Notes: generated by a model not told the origin, from the sequence alone. Counted from the stretch's first letter, positions 41,514 to 53,065 are shown. The stretch is DNA of 64,000 nucleotides from Staphylococcus sp. GSSP0090 (GCF_013391405.1 NZ_JACBFD010000044.1:124001-188000); one strand, 5' to 3'. Program-made: numbers and translations.

Positions 41514-41781
41514 TAAAAGAAAAATCAAGCAGCTTATTTTTTATCGAATTGATATTGATTGGTTAGCTAAAAATAAGAGACTGCAGATATCTAAATCAAA
41601 TTTTTAAGACAATAATGGTGGCAAACGTTTATAAAAAGCAGCAGCAAAGTCGAAGATAAGTTATAATTTCAAAATACTAAATATCGAGACTCAGACATAG
41701 GATTTTTTGTTTTTAAATGGAACCACTTTTTATTTTTGAATTTCTTTTGTATAATGACTTGTGGAAATGAGGGAGAATAGT
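41514..41781. other. Gap between secDF and recJ
   Basis: AT-rich and without a gene. A perfect TATAAT at 41750-41755 is a likely recJ -10, but no good -35 is seen at the right spacing. Confidence 0.45.
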
Positions 41782-44061
41782 ATGATTAAGTCAAAATATA
41801 CTTGGGACGTTAAATCACCAGAAAATGAAATAGCAGAGGATGTTTCATTAGATTTAAAACTAACTCCTATTGTAAAAAAAATATTAGAGAGTAAAGCAAT
41901 TACCGATAAAGAAGACATAGAAGATTTATTAAAAAATAAACAAGTGATGCACGATGCTTGGTTGATGAGTGATATAAAAAAAGCCATCGATCGTATTAAT
42001 TTAGCCATTGATCAAAACCAGAAAATATTAGTTTATGGTGATTATGATGCAGATGGTGTAACCTCAACAACCATTTTAGTTGAAACATTAAAAGCACTCG
42101 GCGCACACGTTGGTTGGTATATACCTAATCGTTTTTCCGAAGGTTATGGTCCTAATGAAATGGCTTTTAAAAATGCACATGAAGAAGGTATATCTTTAAT
42201 AATAACAGTGGATAACGGTATACAAGGACATGATGAAATACAGATGATACAAGATTTAGGTGTCGATGTTATTGTTACAGACCATCATGAAATTGGTAGA
42301 ACCATGCCTGATGCGTTTGCTATAGTACACCCAATGCATCCTGGTTTTGACTATCCCTTCAAATATTTATGTGGCGCTGGTGTTGCATATAAATTAGCGC
42401 AAAATTTATTAGATGAACCACCTGCTCATTTTCTTGGCTTAGTTGCTATTGGAACAGTCGCGGATTTGGTGTCATTAACCGATGAAAACAGAACTTTAGT
42501 ACAAAAAGGTTTAGAAATACTAAATGAACATTGTCCAGCATCGATTAAAGCAATACTTAAACAAGCGGGCTACAGCGATGTGATTACAGAAGAAACAATT
42601 GGATTTATTATTGGCCCAAGACTGAATGCAGTTGGTAGACTAGAAGATGCGGCATTAGCTGCTGAATTACTAATGACTGATAATGATGAAGAAGCGGAAT
42701 TTTTAGCAGAACAAGTTGAGTTTTTTAATCAAGAACGTAAAGATATCGTTGCTCAAATTACGGAAGAAGCATTAGCTGCTGCTGAAGATCAAGTCAAACA
42801 AGGATCAAAGTTTTTGCTATTAGCACAGGCTGATTGGCATGAGGGTGTTCTGGGTATTGTTGCGTCTAAGATTGTGGAGACCTATAGCTTACCAACATTG
42901 ATTTTAAATATTGATGAAGCACAAGATCATGCAAAAGGTTCTGCACGTAGTATAGAACAAGTCTCGATGTTTGAGATTTTAAATGCCCATTCTGATTTGA
43001 TTTCAAAATTTGGCGGACATCATATGGCTGCTGGAGTAACAATGCCAATTGAAAATATCGAAAGTTTAAGACAAGGGTTAAATGATTGGATGGCACAATT
43101 AGCATCAACCACATCACTTGAACCCCGAAAAAAAGTAGATGTTAAAGTAGCAGAAACAGATATAACAATAAAAAACATTAAAGATATTCAAAGACTCAGA
43201 CCGTTTGGCACTGACTTTTCAAGCCCATGTTTTGAATTAGAAGGCGTAATGGTTAATCAAGCTAAAGCAATTGGTCAAGATAAAAAGCATTTGAAAATGG
43301 TATTAGGTGATAGTCAATTGCAAGCTATATTTTGGCAAAATGGCCACCTTGTCAAGGAACTAGGTGAACAACAACCTATAAATGTAATAGGTACACTTCA
43401 AATAAATGAATGGAATGGATTTCAATCTCCACAGTTTATGATTCAAGATTTGGCAAGTAATAATTTACAAATATTGGACTATCGAAGTAAAAGTAAAGTA
43501 AGTGGATTTGAACAAGACTCAAGTAATGTCGCATATCTCATTCATAGCAAAAGTGAAAAATTAGGCGATAATTATTACTATTATGGTGATACAATTGAGC
43601 AATCCTATGACAAGTACGTATTCAGAGATTTACCACCATCTATTCAAGCTATAAAAACAACACTTAAAACAGTAGATGTTTCTCAAATATATTTAGTACT
43701 CAATCACGAACGCTCAATTTATTTTGAAGGTATGCCTAAAATGGCAACATTTAAAAATTGTTTTAAAGCATTAGCAACTAAAAAGGAAACTGATTTAGCC
43801 AAAGAAGGTATGCAATTGTGTCAATTTTTAAATATACAACCAAGTATGCTTAAATTCATTCTAAAAGTTTTTCTCGATTTAGAGTTTATAAAAGATGAAA
43901 ATGGTATAATTAAAATGAATAGTGTTTCAACCAAAAGAGAAATTGAATCTAGTAAATATTATCAAGGTAGACTTGATAGAATAGAAGTTGAAAAAGTGCT
44001 ACTTTATGATGATTTCACTAATTTAAAAAAATGGATTAAAACTGAACTGGTAGATAAATAG
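41782..44061 (+). CDS. recJ: Single-stranded-DNA-specific exonuclease RecJ
   Basis: RecJ degrades single strands 5' to 3' in recombination and mismatch repair. The 759-residue protein has the DHH phosphoesterase motifs YGDYDADGVTS, VTDHHEIG and the DHHA1 motif GGHHMAAG, then an OB domain and a long C-terminal extension typical of Firmicutes. The ATG at 41782 is six bases after GGGAG; an upstream GTG in frame at 41761 has no site. Confidence 0.95.
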   Translation: MIKSKYTWDVKSPENEIAEDVSLDLKLTPIVKKILESKAITDKEDIEDLLKNKQVMHDAWLMSDIKKAIDRINLAIDQNQKILVYGDYDADGVTSTTILVETLKALGAHVGWYIPNRFSEGYGPNEMAFKNAHEEGISLIITVDNGIQGHDEIQMIQDLGVDVIVTDHHEIGRTMPDAFAIVHPMHPGFDYPFKYLCGAGVAYKLAQNLLDEPPAHFLGLVAIGTVADLVSLTDENRTLVQKGLEILNEHCPASIKAILKQAGYSDVITEETIGFIIGPRLNAVGRLEDAALAAELLMTDNDEEAEFLAEQVEFFNQERKDIVAQITEEALAAAEDQVKQGSKFLLLAQADWHEGVLGIVASKIVETYSLPTLILNIDEAQDHAKGSARSIEQVSMFEILNAHSDLISKFGGHHMAAGVTMPIENIESLRQGLNDWMAQLASTTSLEPRKKVDVKVAETDITIKNIKDIQRLRPFGTDFSSPCFELEGVMVNQAKAIGQDKKHLKMVLGDSQLQAIFWQNGHLVKELGEQQPINVIGTLQINEWNGFQSPQFMIQDLASNNLQILDYRSKSKVSGFEQDSSNVAYLIHSKSEKLGDNYYYYGDTIEQSYDKYVFRDLPPSIQAIKTTLKTVDVSQIYLVLNHERSIYFEGMPKMATFKNCFKALATKKETDLAKEGMQLCQFLNIQPSMLKFILKVFLDLEFIKDENGIIKMNSVSTKREIESSKYYQGRLDRIEVEKVLLYDDFTNLKKWIKTELVDK

Positions 44062-44073
44062 GAGGAAGTTTGA

Positions 44074-44592
44074 ATGGATTTAAAACAATATGTATCTGAA
44101 GTAGAAGATTGGCCAAAACCGGGTGTGAATTTCAAAGATATTACTACAATTATGGATAATGGGAAAGCGTATGGTTATGCTACTGATCAAATAGTTGAAT
44201 ATGCAAAACTTAGAGATGTAGATATTATCGTTGGACCTGAAGCACGCGGTTTTATCATTGGATGTCCGGTAGCATATTCAATGGGCATTGGTTTTGCACC
44301 AGTTCGTAAAGAAGGCAAACTACCACGTGAAGTTATTCGATATGAATATGATTTAGAATATGGCACAAATGTGTTAACGATGCATAAAGATGCTATAAAA
44401 CCAGGGCAACGTGTATTAATTACTGATGATTTACTTGCTACAGGTGGAACCATTGAAGCGGCTATTAAGCTTGTTGAGAAACTAGGCGGTATTGTTGTTG
44501 GTATTGCATTCATAATAGAATTAAAATATTTAAATGGTATTGAAAAAATAAAAGACTATGACGTGATGAGTCTCATATCATATGAAGATTAA
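44074..44592 (+). CDS. apt: Adenine phosphoribosyltransferase
   Basis: Apt salvages adenine to AMP with PRPP. The 172-residue protein has [12 protein letters not shown] and the PRPP-binding motif [13 protein letters not shown]. Start ATG 44074 follows AGGAGG, 12 bases after recJ. The order recJ-apt-rel matches Bacillus. Confidence 0.97.
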   Translation: MDLKQYVSEVEDWPKPGVNFKDITTIMDNGKAYGYATDQIVEYAKLRDVDIIVGPEARGFIIGCPVAYSMGIGFAPVRKEGKLPREVIRYEYDLEYGTNVLTMHKDAIKPGQRVLITDDLLATGGTIEAAIKLVEKLGGIVVGIAFIIELKYLNGIEKIKDYDVMSLISYED

Positions 44593-44608
44593 TTCAATCT
44601 AGTAAAAG

Positions 44609-44653
44609 AAGCCAGATAGGCACATTGTAAGACATGTGTCCTCTGGCTTTTTT
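44609..44653 (+). terminator. Intrinsic terminator after apt
   Basis: AAGCCAGATAGGCACA from 44609 pairs with TGTGTCCTCTGGCTT, followed by a run of T to 44653. Confidence 0.85.
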
Positions 44654-44909
44654 GTCCATATTCACTATTATGTGTTTAAAATGACACTTTTAAATAAAAA
44701 ATAAGAATAATTTCAAACTGGATTAGTTTATTAGTATGGCCTACGCATTTATTTATTTAATAACATGTAGTATTATATAACTATTATACAAAATTTGGCC
44801 TAATAACGTAAAAAGCGTTACAATCGAAAATAATAAAATGAATTGAAGCTAACGAAATATAATACTGGGTATCTAATAGTGATTAATATTTAGTATAGGG
44901 GTGTCTTAA
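44654..44909. other. Upstream region of rel
   Basis: This AT-rich gap shows no gene and no leader structure. AACGTAAAAAGCGTT at 44807-44821 is a small inverted repeat. No promoter stands out clearly. Confidence 0.4.
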
Positions 44910-47099
44910 GTGAACAATGAATATCCATATAGTGCAGATGAAGTACTATCTAAAGCAAAATCATATTTATCAAAAGAAGACTATGAATTTGTATTAAAAA
45001 GTTATCATATAGCGTACGAAGCGCATGAAGGCCAATTTAGAAAAAATGGTTTACCTTATATTATGCATCCAATTCAAGTTGCTGGTATCTTAACGGAAAT
45101 GCATTTAGATGGTCCGACAATTGTTGCAGGTTTCTTACACGATGTAATTGAAGATACACCTTATACATTCGATGATGTGAAAGGTATGTTCAACGAAGAA
45201 ATTGCAGTAATTGTTGAAGGCGTAACAAAATTAAAAAAAGTAAAATATCGTTCTAAAGAAGAACAACAAGCAGAAAATCATAGAAAATTATTTATTGCAA
45301 TTGCGAAAGATGTACGGGTTATTTTAGTTAAATTAGCAGACCGATTACATAACATGAGAACATTAAAAGCAATGCCAAGAGAAAAACAAATTAGAATTTC
45401 TAAAGAGACATTAGAAATCTATGCACCGTTAGCGCACCGATTAGGGATTAATACAATTAAATGGGAATTAGAAGATACGGCTTTAAGATATACAGATTCT
45501 GTACAGTATTTTAGAATAGTGAATCTTATGAAAAAGAAACGCAGCGAAAGAGAAGCATATATTCAAAATGCGATTGATCAAATTCAAACAGATTTAACTA
45601 ATATGAATATTGTTGGAGATATCAATGGTCGCCCTAAACATATTTATAGTATCTATAGAAAAATGGTCAAACAGAAAAAGCAATTTGATCAAATATTTGA
45701 TTTATTAGCTATACGTATCATTGTCAATTCGATTAATGACTGTTATGCCGTGTTAGGCTTGGTACATACGTTATGGAAACCAATGCCAGGTAGATTTAAA
45801 GACTATATAGCAATGCCGAAGCAGAATATGTATCAATCATTACATACGACAGTTGTAGGACCTAATGGAGACCCATTAGAAATTCAAATAAGAACATTTG
45901 AAATGCATGAAATAGCAGAGCATGGTGTTGCCGCACACTGGGCATATAAAGAAGGTAAAAAAGTCACCGAAAAGTCACAAAATTTCAACAATAAATTGAA
46001 TTGGATTAAGGAATTAGCGGAAACAGATAATACTACCTCAGATGCTGAAGAGTTTATGGAAACACTTAAATTCGATTTACAAAGTGATAAAGTTTATGCG
46101 TTTACACCAGAAAGTGACGTGATTGAATTACCATATGGTGCTGTACCGATTGATTTTGCTTACGCAGTACACAGTGAAGTCGGTAATAAGATGATCGGCT
46201 CGAAAGTAAATGGTAAAATAGAACCGATAGATTATGTTTTACAAACTGGTGATATAGTAGAAATTAGAACGAGTAAACATTCATACGGTCCGAGCAGAGA
46301 TTGGCTGAAAATAGTGAAATCATCTAGTGCTAAAAGTAAAATCCGTAGTTTCTTTAAAAAACAAGATCGTTCTTCAAATATTGAAAAAGGTAAATTCATG
46401 ATTGAAGCGGAAATCAAAGATCAAGGTTTTAGAGTTGATACCGTATTAACAGATGACAATATTGATGTTGTTAATGATAAATACAATTTTGCAAATGAAG
46501 ATGACTTATTCGCAGCTGTGGGGTTTGGTGGCGTAACCGCACTACAAATAGTCAATAAATTGACTGAAAAACAACGTATTATGGATAAACAAAAAGCTTT
46601 GAATGAAGCACAAGAAATTACTAAATCTGTGCCGATTAAAGATGATATTACAACCGATAGCGGCGTGTATGTAGAAGGTATTGAAAATGTATTAATTAGA
46701 TTATCAAAATGTTGTAATCCTATACCTGGAGATGATATCGTTGGTTATATCACTAAAGGTCATGGTATAAAGGTTCATCGAACGGACTGTCCTAATATTA
46801 AGAATGAAAATGAAAGATTAATTCATGTTGAATGGGTGCGTTCAAAAGATTCTACGCAACGTTATCAAGTAGATTTAGAAGTATCTGCTTACGATAGAAA
46901 TGGTCTTTTAAACGAAGTATTACAAGCTGTTAATTCAACACAAAGTAACTTAGTAAAAGTTTCAGGACGTTCAGATATTGACAAAAATGCAGTGATTAAT
47001 ATTAGTGTTATGGTAAAAAATGTAAACGAAGTTTACCAAGTCGTAGATAAGATCAAACAGCTCGGCGATGTTTACACAGTCACTAGAGTATGGAATTAG
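44910..47099 (+). CDS. rel: Bifunctional (p)ppGpp synthetase/hydrolase Rel
   Basis: Rel makes and degrades (p)ppGpp, driving the stringent response. The 729-residue protein has an N-terminal HD hydrolase domain ([18 protein letters not shown]), the synthetase domain ([23 protein letters not shown]), a TGS domain ([16 protein letters not shown]), a zinc-finger/CC region ([11 protein letters not shown]) and a C-terminal ACT domain. The start is GTG at 44910 with GGGGTG upstream. Confidence 0.97.
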   Translation: MNNEYPYSADEVLSKAKSYLSKEDYEFVLKSYHIAYEAHEGQFRKNGLPYIMHPIQVAGILTEMHLDGPTIVAGFLHDVIEDTPYTFDDVKGMFNEEIAVIVEGVTKLKKVKYRSKEEQQAENHRKLFIAIAKDVRVILVKLADRLHNMRTLKAMPREKQIRISKETLEIYAPLAHRLGINTIKWELEDTALRYTDSVQYFRIVNLMKKKRSEREAYIQNAIDQIQTDLTNMNIVGDINGRPKHIYSIYRKMVKQKKQFDQIFDLLAIRIIVNSINDCYAVLGLVHTLWKPMPGRFKDYIAMPKQNMYQSLHTTVVGPNGDPLEIQIRTFEMHEIAEHGVAAHWAYKEGKKVTEKSQNFNNKLNWIKELAETDNTTSDAEEFMETLKFDLQSDKVYAFTPESDVIELPYGAVPIDFAYAVHSEVGNKMIGSKVNGKIEPIDYVLQTGDIVEIRTSKHSYGPSRDWLKIVKSSSAKSKIRSFFKKQDRSSNIEKGKFMIEAEIKDQGFRVDTVLTDDNIDVVNDKYNFANEDDLFAAVGFGGVTALQIVNKLTEKQRIMDKQKALNEAQEITKSVPIKDDITTDSGVYVEGIENVLIRLSKCCNPIPGDDIVGYITKGHGIKVHRTDCPNIKNENERLIHVEWVRSKDSTQRYQVDLEVSAYDRNGLLNEVLQAVNSTQSNLVKVSGRSDIDKNAVINISVMVKNVNEVYQVVDKIKQLGDVYTVTRVWN

Positions 47100-47111
47100 A
47101 GGTGCAACCAA

Positions 47112-47564
47112 ATGAAAATCGTAGTCCAAAGAGTGAAGCATGCTTCAGTCACAAATGACTCACTAGAAAATAAAATAAACAAAGGCTATTGTTTATTAGT
47201 TGGTGTAGGTAAATCATCAACTGAAGCAGATATTGCTACATTAGCGAAAAAAATTGTTAATGCACGTTTATTTGAAGATTCAGAAGGTAAATTAAATTTA
47301 AATTTACAGCAAGTTGAAGGTGAAATATTGTCAATTTCACAATTTACTTTGTATGCAGATGTTAGGAAAGGCAATAGACCTGGATTTACACAATCAATGT
47401 CACCAGATCAGGCAAATGAGTTATATGAACAATTTAATGATACTTTACGTTCTTACGGCATTAATGTATTAACAGGTGAATTCGGTACAGATATGCTGGT
47501 TGATATTGCCAATGATGGACCTGTAACGATTATTTATGAAAGTCAGGATGGCAAAATCATATGA
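47112..47564 (+). CDS. dtd: D-aminoacyl-tRNA deacylase
   Basis: Dtd hydrolyses D-aminoacyl-tRNAs to keep D-residues out of proteins. The 150-residue protein has [17 protein letters not shown] and the cross-subunit GPVT motif ([11 protein letters not shown]). Start ATG 47112 follows AGAGGTG, 12 bases after rel; the end overlaps lytH by four bases. Confidence 0.96.
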   Translation: MKIVVQRVKHASVTNDSLENKINKGYCLLVGVGKSSTEADIATLAKKIVNARLFEDSEGKLNLNLQQVEGEILSISQFTLYADVRKGNRPGFTQSMSPDQANELYEQFNDTLRSYGINVLTGEFGTDMLVDIANDGPVTIIYESQDGKII

Positions 47565-48436
47565 AGAAGTTCAATGATTGGTTAGAAAAACATAATCTTA
47601 GAAATATCCCCACACTGATTGTCGTTGTTGCATTTGTACTCTTTGTTTTTATGACCATTGCTTTCTTAAATCATAATGATGAAGACAGTAGTACGATATA
47701 TATTACTGAAGATGCTGAATTGAGAACAGGACCTAGTGCAGCATATCCTGAAATACATTCAATTGACAAAGGACAAAATTTCCATAAAATAGGCAAAGCT
47801 GGTAAATGGATAGAAGTTGTATCCAGTAATAGTAAAGAAAAAGGCTGGGTAGCAGGTTGGCATACGAATTTGGATATTCAAGCAGATAAGGATCCCAATG
47901 CTAAACCACTAAAAGATAAAACAATTGTACTTGATCCTGGTCACGGTGGTAGTGATCAGGGGGCATCAAGTAATACCCACAAAAAAAGCAAAGAGAAAGT
48001 ATATACTTTAAAAACGGCTAAAGAATTAAAAGCACTTCTTGAGAAAGAAGGCGCAACAGTAAGTATGACTCGAGAGTCTGATACTTATGTCACACTTGAA
48101 GACCGTAATATTAAAGGTGATGCTTATATTAGTATACATAATGATTCACTTAAATCTTCAAAAGCAAATGGAAGTACTGTTTATTGGTTCAAAGACAATC
48201 AAAAAGCATTGGCTGAAACCTTAAGTGCAAGCTTACAGAAAAAAGCGTTACTTACCAACAAGGGCGCAAGACAAGAAAATTTCCAAGTATTGCGACAAAC
48301 AAACGTACCTGCAGTGTTATTAGAGTTAGGCTATATTAGTAATCCTACTGACGAAGATATGATTACAGAAAAATTACATCGTCATATTGTAGAACAAGCT
48401 ATTGTTGAAGGACTACGTGCTTATTTTTCAGAATAA
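47561..48436 (+). CDS. lytH: N-acetylmuramoyl-L-alanine amidase LytH
   Basis: LytH removes stem peptides from nascent peptidoglycan and so limits sites of wall synthesis. In S. aureus it needs a membrane partner (ActH). The 291-residue protein has one membrane helix (about residues 17-36), an extracytoplasmic SH3-type domain (about 45-105) and an Amidase_3 domain with zinc motifs [16 protein letters not shown] and [10 protein letters not shown]. The start overlaps the dtd stop (ATGA). Position between dtd and hisS matches S. aureus lytH. Confidence 0.93.
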   Translation: MKKFNDWLEKHNLRNIPTLIVVVAFVLFVFMTIAFLNHNDEDSSTIYITEDAELRTGPSAAYPEIHSIDKGQNFHKIGKAGKWIEVVSSNSKEKGWVAGWHTNLDIQADKDPNAKPLKDKTIVLDPGHGGSDQGASSNTHKKSKEKVYTLKTAKELKALLEKEGATVSMTRESDTYVTLEDRNIKGDAYISIHNDSLKSSKANGSTVYWFKDNQKALAETLSASLQKKALLTNKGARQENFQVLRQTNVPAVLLELGYISNPTDEDMITEKLHRHIVEQAIVEGLRAYFSE

Positions 48437-48441
48437 AAAGG

Positions 48442-48470
48442 TTGCATAATGTTAATAAAGTCGTTATTAT
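48442..48470 (+). promoter_or_regulatory. Candidate promoter of the hisS T-box transcript
   Basis: TTGCAT at 48442-48447, a 17-base spacer and TATTAT at 48465-48470 lie just after the lytH stop. Confidence 0.5.
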
Positions 48471-48499
48471 TGAATATGAATTCTATATTAAAACCGATA

Positions 48500-48741
48500 T
48501 GATTCTTGAATTTTCTAATTGAAATGGTAGCATTTAATGTGTGTAGAGACATAATTCATGGCTGAAAAATTATGCAAATTAAATTAGAAATATATAACAC
48601 AAGAACAGGTGCTTTATCAAAAGCCGCGTAACGAGCGTTAATCGTAAGAAGTGGGTTATAAATTACACATTATAACCAATTAGGGTGGCAACACGGAAAT
48701 TCGTCCCTTGTATGACTTATTAGTCATGCAAGGGTTTTTTT
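48500..48741 (+). promoter_or_regulatory. T-box riboswitch of hisS-aspS
   Basis: The T-box motif AGGGTGGCAACACG lies at 48682-48695. It is followed by the terminator stem CCCTTGTATGACT / AGTCATGCAAGGG from 48705 and eight T. A CAC (His) triplet at 48598-48600, followed by a purine, is a plausible specifier, but I have not folded stem I. The B. subtilis hisS-aspS operon also has a T-box. Confidence 0.9.
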
Positions 48742-48764
48742 TATTGCATAAAAGGAGAGGTTCT

Positions 48765-50027
48765 ATGATCAATATACCTAGAGGGACGCAAGATATTTTA
48801 CCAAGTGAAACTAAGAAATGGCGTTTTATAGAAGCAAGATTAGATGAATTAATGGAAGTATACAATTATCAAGAAATTCGTACACCTATTTTTGAGAGTA
48901 CTGAATTATTTGCGCGAGGTGTAGGTGATTCTACAGATGTTGTACAAAAAGAAATGTATACTTTTAAAGATAAAGGCGATCGAAGCATCACGTTACGTCC
49001 AGAAGGGACAGCTGCAGTTGTTCGTTCATACATTGAAAATAAAATGCAAGGACTACCAAATCAACCCATAAAACTTTATTACAATGGTCCGATGTTTAGA
49101 TATGAACGTAAACAAAAAGGACGTTATCGTCAATTTACACAGTTTGGTGTTGAAGCCATTGGTGCTGAAAATCCTGGCGTTGATGCTGAAGTATTAGCAA
49201 TGGCAATGCATATATATCAATCGTTTGGCTTAAAACACTTGAAGTTAGTCATTAACAGTATTGGTGATATTGATTCACGTCAGGAATACAATGATGCATT
49301 AGTGAAACATTTTGAACCAGTTATAGGTGAGTTTTGTAGTGATTGTCAGTCAAGATTACACACGAATCCTATGAGAATATTAGACTGTAAAATAGATAAA
49401 GATAAAGAAGCAGTGAAAACAGCACCAAGAATTACAGAATTTTTAAATGAAACCTCAAAACAATATTATGCTGATGTCAAACAACATTTGGATGACTTAG
49501 GTGTACCTTATGAAGAAGATCCTAATTTGGTACGTGGTCTTGATTATTATACGCATACTGCATTTGAGTTAATGATTGATAATCCGAATTATGATGGTGC
49601 GATAACTACTTTATGTGGTGGCGGTCGTTATAACGGCTTATTGGAGTTATTAGATGGACCTCACCAAACTGGTATTGGTTTTGCATTAAGTATTGAAAGA
49701 TTACTATTAGCACTTGATGAAGAAAACATTGAACTAGATGTTGAACATGACTTTGATTTATTCATTGTTACAATGGGTGAAGAAGCAGATCGATATGCAG
49801 TTAAATTACTAAATGATTTACGTCGAAATGGCGTTAAAGCAGATAAAGATTATTTACAACGTAAAGTTAAAGGTCAAATGAAACAAGCAGATAGATTGAA
49901 TGCTAATTACACAATTGTGATTGGTGAACAAGAATTACAAGAACATAAAATTAACGTTAAAAATATGCAAACAGGTGAAAGTGAAACCGTTGAGTTAGAA
50001 AAATTAGTTAATTATTTTAAAGAATAA
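48765..50027 (+). CDS. hisS: Histidyl-tRNA synthetase
   Basis: HisS is the class II synthetase for tRNA-His. The 420-residue protein has IPRGTQDILP at the N-terminus, motif 2 YYNGPMFRYERKQKGRYRQF, and the histidine-specific LVRGLDYYTHTAFE and motif 3 GIGFALSIERLL. The ATG at 48765 follows AGGAGAGG; the open frame upstream runs back into the terminator stem and is not coding. aspS follows by 12 bases. Confidence 0.97.
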   Translation: MINIPRGTQDILPSETKKWRFIEARLDELMEVYNYQEIRTPIFESTELFARGVGDSTDVVQKEMYTFKDKGDRSITLRPEGTAAVVRSYIENKMQGLPNQPIKLYYNGPMFRYERKQKGRYRQFTQFGVEAIGAENPGVDAEVLAMAMHIYQSFGLKHLKLVINSIGDIDSRQEYNDALVKHFEPVIGEFCSDCQSRLHTNPMRILDCKIDKDKEAVKTAPRITEFLNETSKQYYADVKQHLDDLGVPYEEDPNLVRGLDYYTHTAFELMIDNPNYDGAITTLCGGGRYNGLLELLDGPHQTGIGFALSIERLLLALDEENIELDVEHDFDLFIVTMGEEADRYAVKLLNDLRRNGVKADKDYLQRKVKGQMKQADRLNANYTIVIGEQELQEHKINVKNMQTGESETVELEKLVNYFKE

Positions 50028-50039
50028 GGAGAAGATAAA

Positions 50040-51806
50040 ATGAGTAAACGTACAACTTATTGTGGTTTAGTAACGGAATCTTTATTGGATCAAGAAGTTA
50101 CATTAAAGGGTTGGGTACACAACCGTAGAGACTTGGGAGGACTCATTTTCGTTGATTTACGTGATCGTGAAGGTTATGTGCAAATCGTATTTAACCCAGA
50201 TTTTTCTGAAGAAGCATTGAAAATAGCTGAAACTGTAAGATCAGAATATGTTGTAGAGGTTAAAGGACTAGTTAAAAAACGCGATCCTCAAACAGTAAAT
50301 CCTAAAATTGCAACAGGCCAAGTAGAGGTACAAGTATCAGAAATAAACATCATTAATAAATCAGAAACACCACCATTTGCTATTAATGAAGAAAATCAAA
50401 ATGTAGATGAAAACATTAGATTGAAATATAGATATCTTGATTTAAGACGTCAAGAATTAGCACAAACGTTTAAAATGAGACATCAAACGACACGTTCAAT
50501 CAGACAATATTTAGACAAAGAAGGTTTTTTTGATATTGAAACGCCTGTATTAACTAAATCAACACCTGAAGGCGCACGTGATTATCTAGTGCCATCTCGT
50601 GTACATGATGGTGAATTTTATGCGTTGCCGCAATCACCTCAAATTTTCAAACAATTATTAATGATTAGTGGTTTTGACAAGTATTATCAAATTGTTAAGT
50701 GTTTCCGTGATGAAGATTTACGCGCAGATCGCCAACCAGAATTTACTCAAGTCGATATTGAAATGAGCTTTGTAGACCAAGAAGATGTTATGGACATGGG
50801 TGAAGAAATGTTGCAAAATGTCGTGAAGGATGTAAAAGATATTGAGATTCCACGTCCGTTCCCAAGAATGACTTACCATGAAGCGATGGAACGATATGGT
50901 TCAGATAAACCAGATACGCGTTTTGAAATGGAATTAATCAATGTATCTGAACTTGGACATGAGATGGACTTTAAAGTATTTAAAGATGCCGTTAATAACG
51001 ATGGTCAAGTGAAAGCTATCGTTGCAAAAGGTGCCGCTGATCAATATACAAGAAAAGATATTGACGCTTTAACTGAATTTGTAAATATTTATGGTGCTAA
51101 AGGTTTAGCATGGGTTAAAGTAGTAGAAGATGGTTTAAGTGGACCAATTGCAAGATTTTTTGAAACATCGCATATTGAAACATTACAATCGTTAACAAGT
51201 GCAGAAGCTGGCGATTTAGTGTTATTTGTTGCTGACAAACCGAATGTAGTTGCACAAAGTTTAGGCGCACTTAGATTAAAACTTGCAAGAGAATTAGATT
51301 TAATAGACGAATCTAAATTGAATTTCTTATGGGTAACTGATTGGCCTTTATTAGAATATGATGAAGATCTTAAACGTTATACGGCAGCACATCATCCATT
51401 CACAGCGCCTAAGCAAGAAGATATAGAAAAATTAGATAGTGAACCTGAAAACGTTCAAGCTAATGCATACGATGTTGTGTTAAATGGTTATGAACTAGGT
51501 GGCGGTTCAATCAGAATTCATAACGGAGACTTACAAGCTAAAATGTTTGAAGTGTTAGGTTTTACTGAAGAACAAGCTCAGGAACAATTTGGTTTCTTAC
51601 TGGATGCATTTAAATATGGTGCACCACCTCATGGCGGTATTGCGTTAGGGTTAGACCGTTTAGTTATGTTACTAACAGGTCGTACGAATTTACGTGACAC
51701 AATTGCATTCCCTAAAACTGCTTCAGCGACATGTCTATTAACTGATGCACCAAGCGAAGTTTCTGAAAATCAATTAGAAGAACTATCATTGCGTATACGT
51801 CATTAG
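50040..51806 (+). CDS. aspS: Aspartyl-tRNA synthetase
   Basis: AspS is the class II synthetase for tRNA-Asp (bacterial type). The 588-residue protein has an N-terminal OB anticodon-binding domain ([18 protein letters not shown]), motif 2 [19 protein letters not shown], the bacterial GAD insertion, and motif 3 [13 protein letters not shown]. Start ATG 50040 follows AAGGAGA. 6S RNA follows. Confidence 0.97.
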   Translation: MSKRTTYCGLVTESLLDQEVTLKGWVHNRRDLGGLIFVDLRDREGYVQIVFNPDFSEEALKIAETVRSEYVVEVKGLVKKRDPQTVNPKIATGQVEVQVSEINIINKSETPPFAINEENQNVDENIRLKYRYLDLRRQELAQTFKMRHQTTRSIRQYLDKEGFFDIETPVLTKSTPEGARDYLVPSRVHDGEFYALPQSPQIFKQLLMISGFDKYYQIVKCFRDEDLRADRQPEFTQVDIEMSFVDQEDVMDMGEEMLQNVVKDVKDIEIPRPFPRMTYHEAMERYGSDKPDTRFEMELINVSELGHEMDFKVFKDAVNNDGQVKAIVAKGAADQYTRKDIDALTEFVNIYGAKGLAWVKVVEDGLSGPIARFFETSHIETLQSLTSAEAGDLVLFVADKPNVVAQSLGALRLKLARELDLIDESKLNFLWVTDWPLLEYDEDLKRYTAAHHPFTAPKQEDIEKLDSEPENVQANAYDVVLNGYELGGGSIRIHNGDLQAKMFEVLGFTEEQAQEQFGFLLDAFKYGAPPHGGIALGLDRLVMLLTGRTNLRDTIAFPKTASATCLLTDAPSEVSENQLEELSLRIRH

Positions 51807-51828
51807 CAAGTTGGTAAAGCTTTAATTC

Positions 51829-51856
51829 TTGCTATATTTTAATATTGTGTTATGAT
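51829..51856 (+). promoter_or_regulatory. Candidate promoter of 6S RNA
   Basis: TTGCTA at 51829-51834, a 16-base spacer and TATGAT at 51851-51856 point to a start near 51863. Confidence 0.6.
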
Positions 51857-51862
51857 TATTCC

Positions 51863-52095
51863 ATAAGATAGTCATCTGTAGTGTTCGTAAGTTTGCTTCA
51901 TATTTGGGCCTAACACTCTTTGATCCGGGAGCCCAATGGGTTTTCTTGCAGCGCACACGCCTCATTTAGGAGGACTTGCAAAACAAGAAACAGGGCACCC
52001 ACCTGTTATAAGCAGGCCGAATGATCAAGCATTTTATAACTACGGCACTAACGGACTCTATCGGTACGCAAGACTTCGGTCTTGCGTATTTTTTT
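51863..52095 (+). ncRNA. ssrS: 6S RNA (BsrA type)
   Basis: 6S RNA mimics an open promoter and sequesters sigma-A RNA polymerase. The ends close as a long interrupted stem: GATAGTC and TGTAGTGTTCGT near 51867-51889 pair with ACTACGGCACTAACGGACTC and TATC near 52040-52062. The internal GGGCCTAACA..GGGAGCCCAATGGG arms and unpaired central parts fit the 6S bubble. An intrinsic terminator, TACGCAAGAC-TTCG-GTCTTGCGTA plus seven T, ends it at 52065-52095. In B. subtilis bsrA lies between aspS and yrvM, exactly the context here (next gene tcdA). Confidence 0.88.
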
Positions 52096-52201
52096 GATAT
52101 TAAATAATAAGTAGCACTTTAAAAATAAATGTATGATAACGATATAACTTTGCTAAGATAATTGTTTTAATTATATAATTTTTACTAATAAGGAGTATGA
52201 C

Positions 52202-52972
52202 ATGAAACACCAATTTTCTAGAAATGAATTAGCATACGGACAAGAAGGCTTGACGTTATTAAAACAAAAGACAGTTGTAATATTAGGTGTAGGTGGTGTA
52301 GGTTCGTTCGCAGCTGAGGCACTCGCACGTACTAATATCGGGCATATTATTCTTATAGATAAAGATGATGTTGATATTACGAACGTCAATAGACAACTTC
52401 ACGCTTTGACTTCGACAATTGGACAAAGTAAGGTAACGTTGATGGAAGAACGTATTAAACTTATTAATCCAGATTGTAAAGTAACATCATTGCATATGTT
52501 TTATACCGAGGACACGTACGAGGAACTGTTTAATAATTATGATATTGATTATTTTGTTGATGCGAGCGATACAATTATGTATAAAGTTCATCTAATGAAA
52601 GAGTGTTTAGATAGAGGTATTGCTGTAATTTCAAGCATGGGAGCAGCAAATAAAACGGATCCCACAAGATTCCAAATTGCGGATATTTCAGAAACATATA
52701 TGGATCCAATGGCAAAAATTATTCGTAGAAAATTGAAAAAATTAGGCATAACGAAAGGGATACCTGTTGTCTTTTCAGATGAAAGCCCAATCGTAATTAG
52801 AGAAGACGTTAAAGAAACTGTTGGAGATGCGACTGCTGCAACGAGAAAGGCACAGATTCCACCTTCTTCTAACGCATTTGTTCCTAGTGTGGTAGGTTTG
52901 ATTAGCGCGAGTTACGTTGTTAATGACATTTTAAAAGACATACCTGTGACTAGGATTAAGGATAAAAAATAA
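52202..52972 (+). CDS. tcdA: tRNA threonylcarbamoyladenosine dehydratase TcdA (YrvM)
   Basis: TcdA is the E1-like (ThiF/MoeB/HesA family) enzyme that cyclises t6A37 to ct6A in tRNA. The 256-residue protein has the adenylate-binding motif GVGGVGSFAAEALAR and IDKDDVDITNVNRQ; the final RKAQIPPSSNAFVPS segment is typical. Start ATG 52202 follows AAGGAG. It converges on the minus-strand rarA. Confidence 0.93.
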   Translation: MKHQFSRNELAYGQEGLTLLKQKTVVILGVGGVGSFAAEALARTNIGHIILIDKDDVDITNVNRQLHALTSTIGQSKVTLMEERIKLINPDCKVTSLHMFYTEDTYEELFNNYDIDYFVDASDTIMYKVHLMKECLDRGIAVISSMGAANKTDPTRFQIADISETYMDPMAKIIRRKLKKLGITKGIPVVFSDESPIVIREDVKETVGDATAATRKAQIPPSSNAFVPSVVGLISASYVVNDILKDIPVTRIKDKK

Positions 52973-52985
52973 TAAAATTCAAAAT

Positions 52986-53025
52986 AAAAATCGCTAATTC
53001 ATTACTATGGATTAGCGATTTTTTT
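52986..53025 (+). terminator. Terminator after tcdA
   Basis: AAAAATCGCTAAT at 52986-52998 pairs with ATTAGCGATTTTT at 53011-53023; the A and T runs flank the stem so it can act in both directions. Confidence 0.88.
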
Positions 53026-53065
53026 GTATCAAAAAACAGGACGCATTGTTATATCAGTCCTGTTT
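53026..53065 (-). terminator. Terminator after rarA (minus strand)
   Basis: AAACAGGAC at 53034-53042 pairs with GTCCTGTTT at 53057-53065; read on the minus strand the stem is followed by TTTTTTG. Confidence 0.75.
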
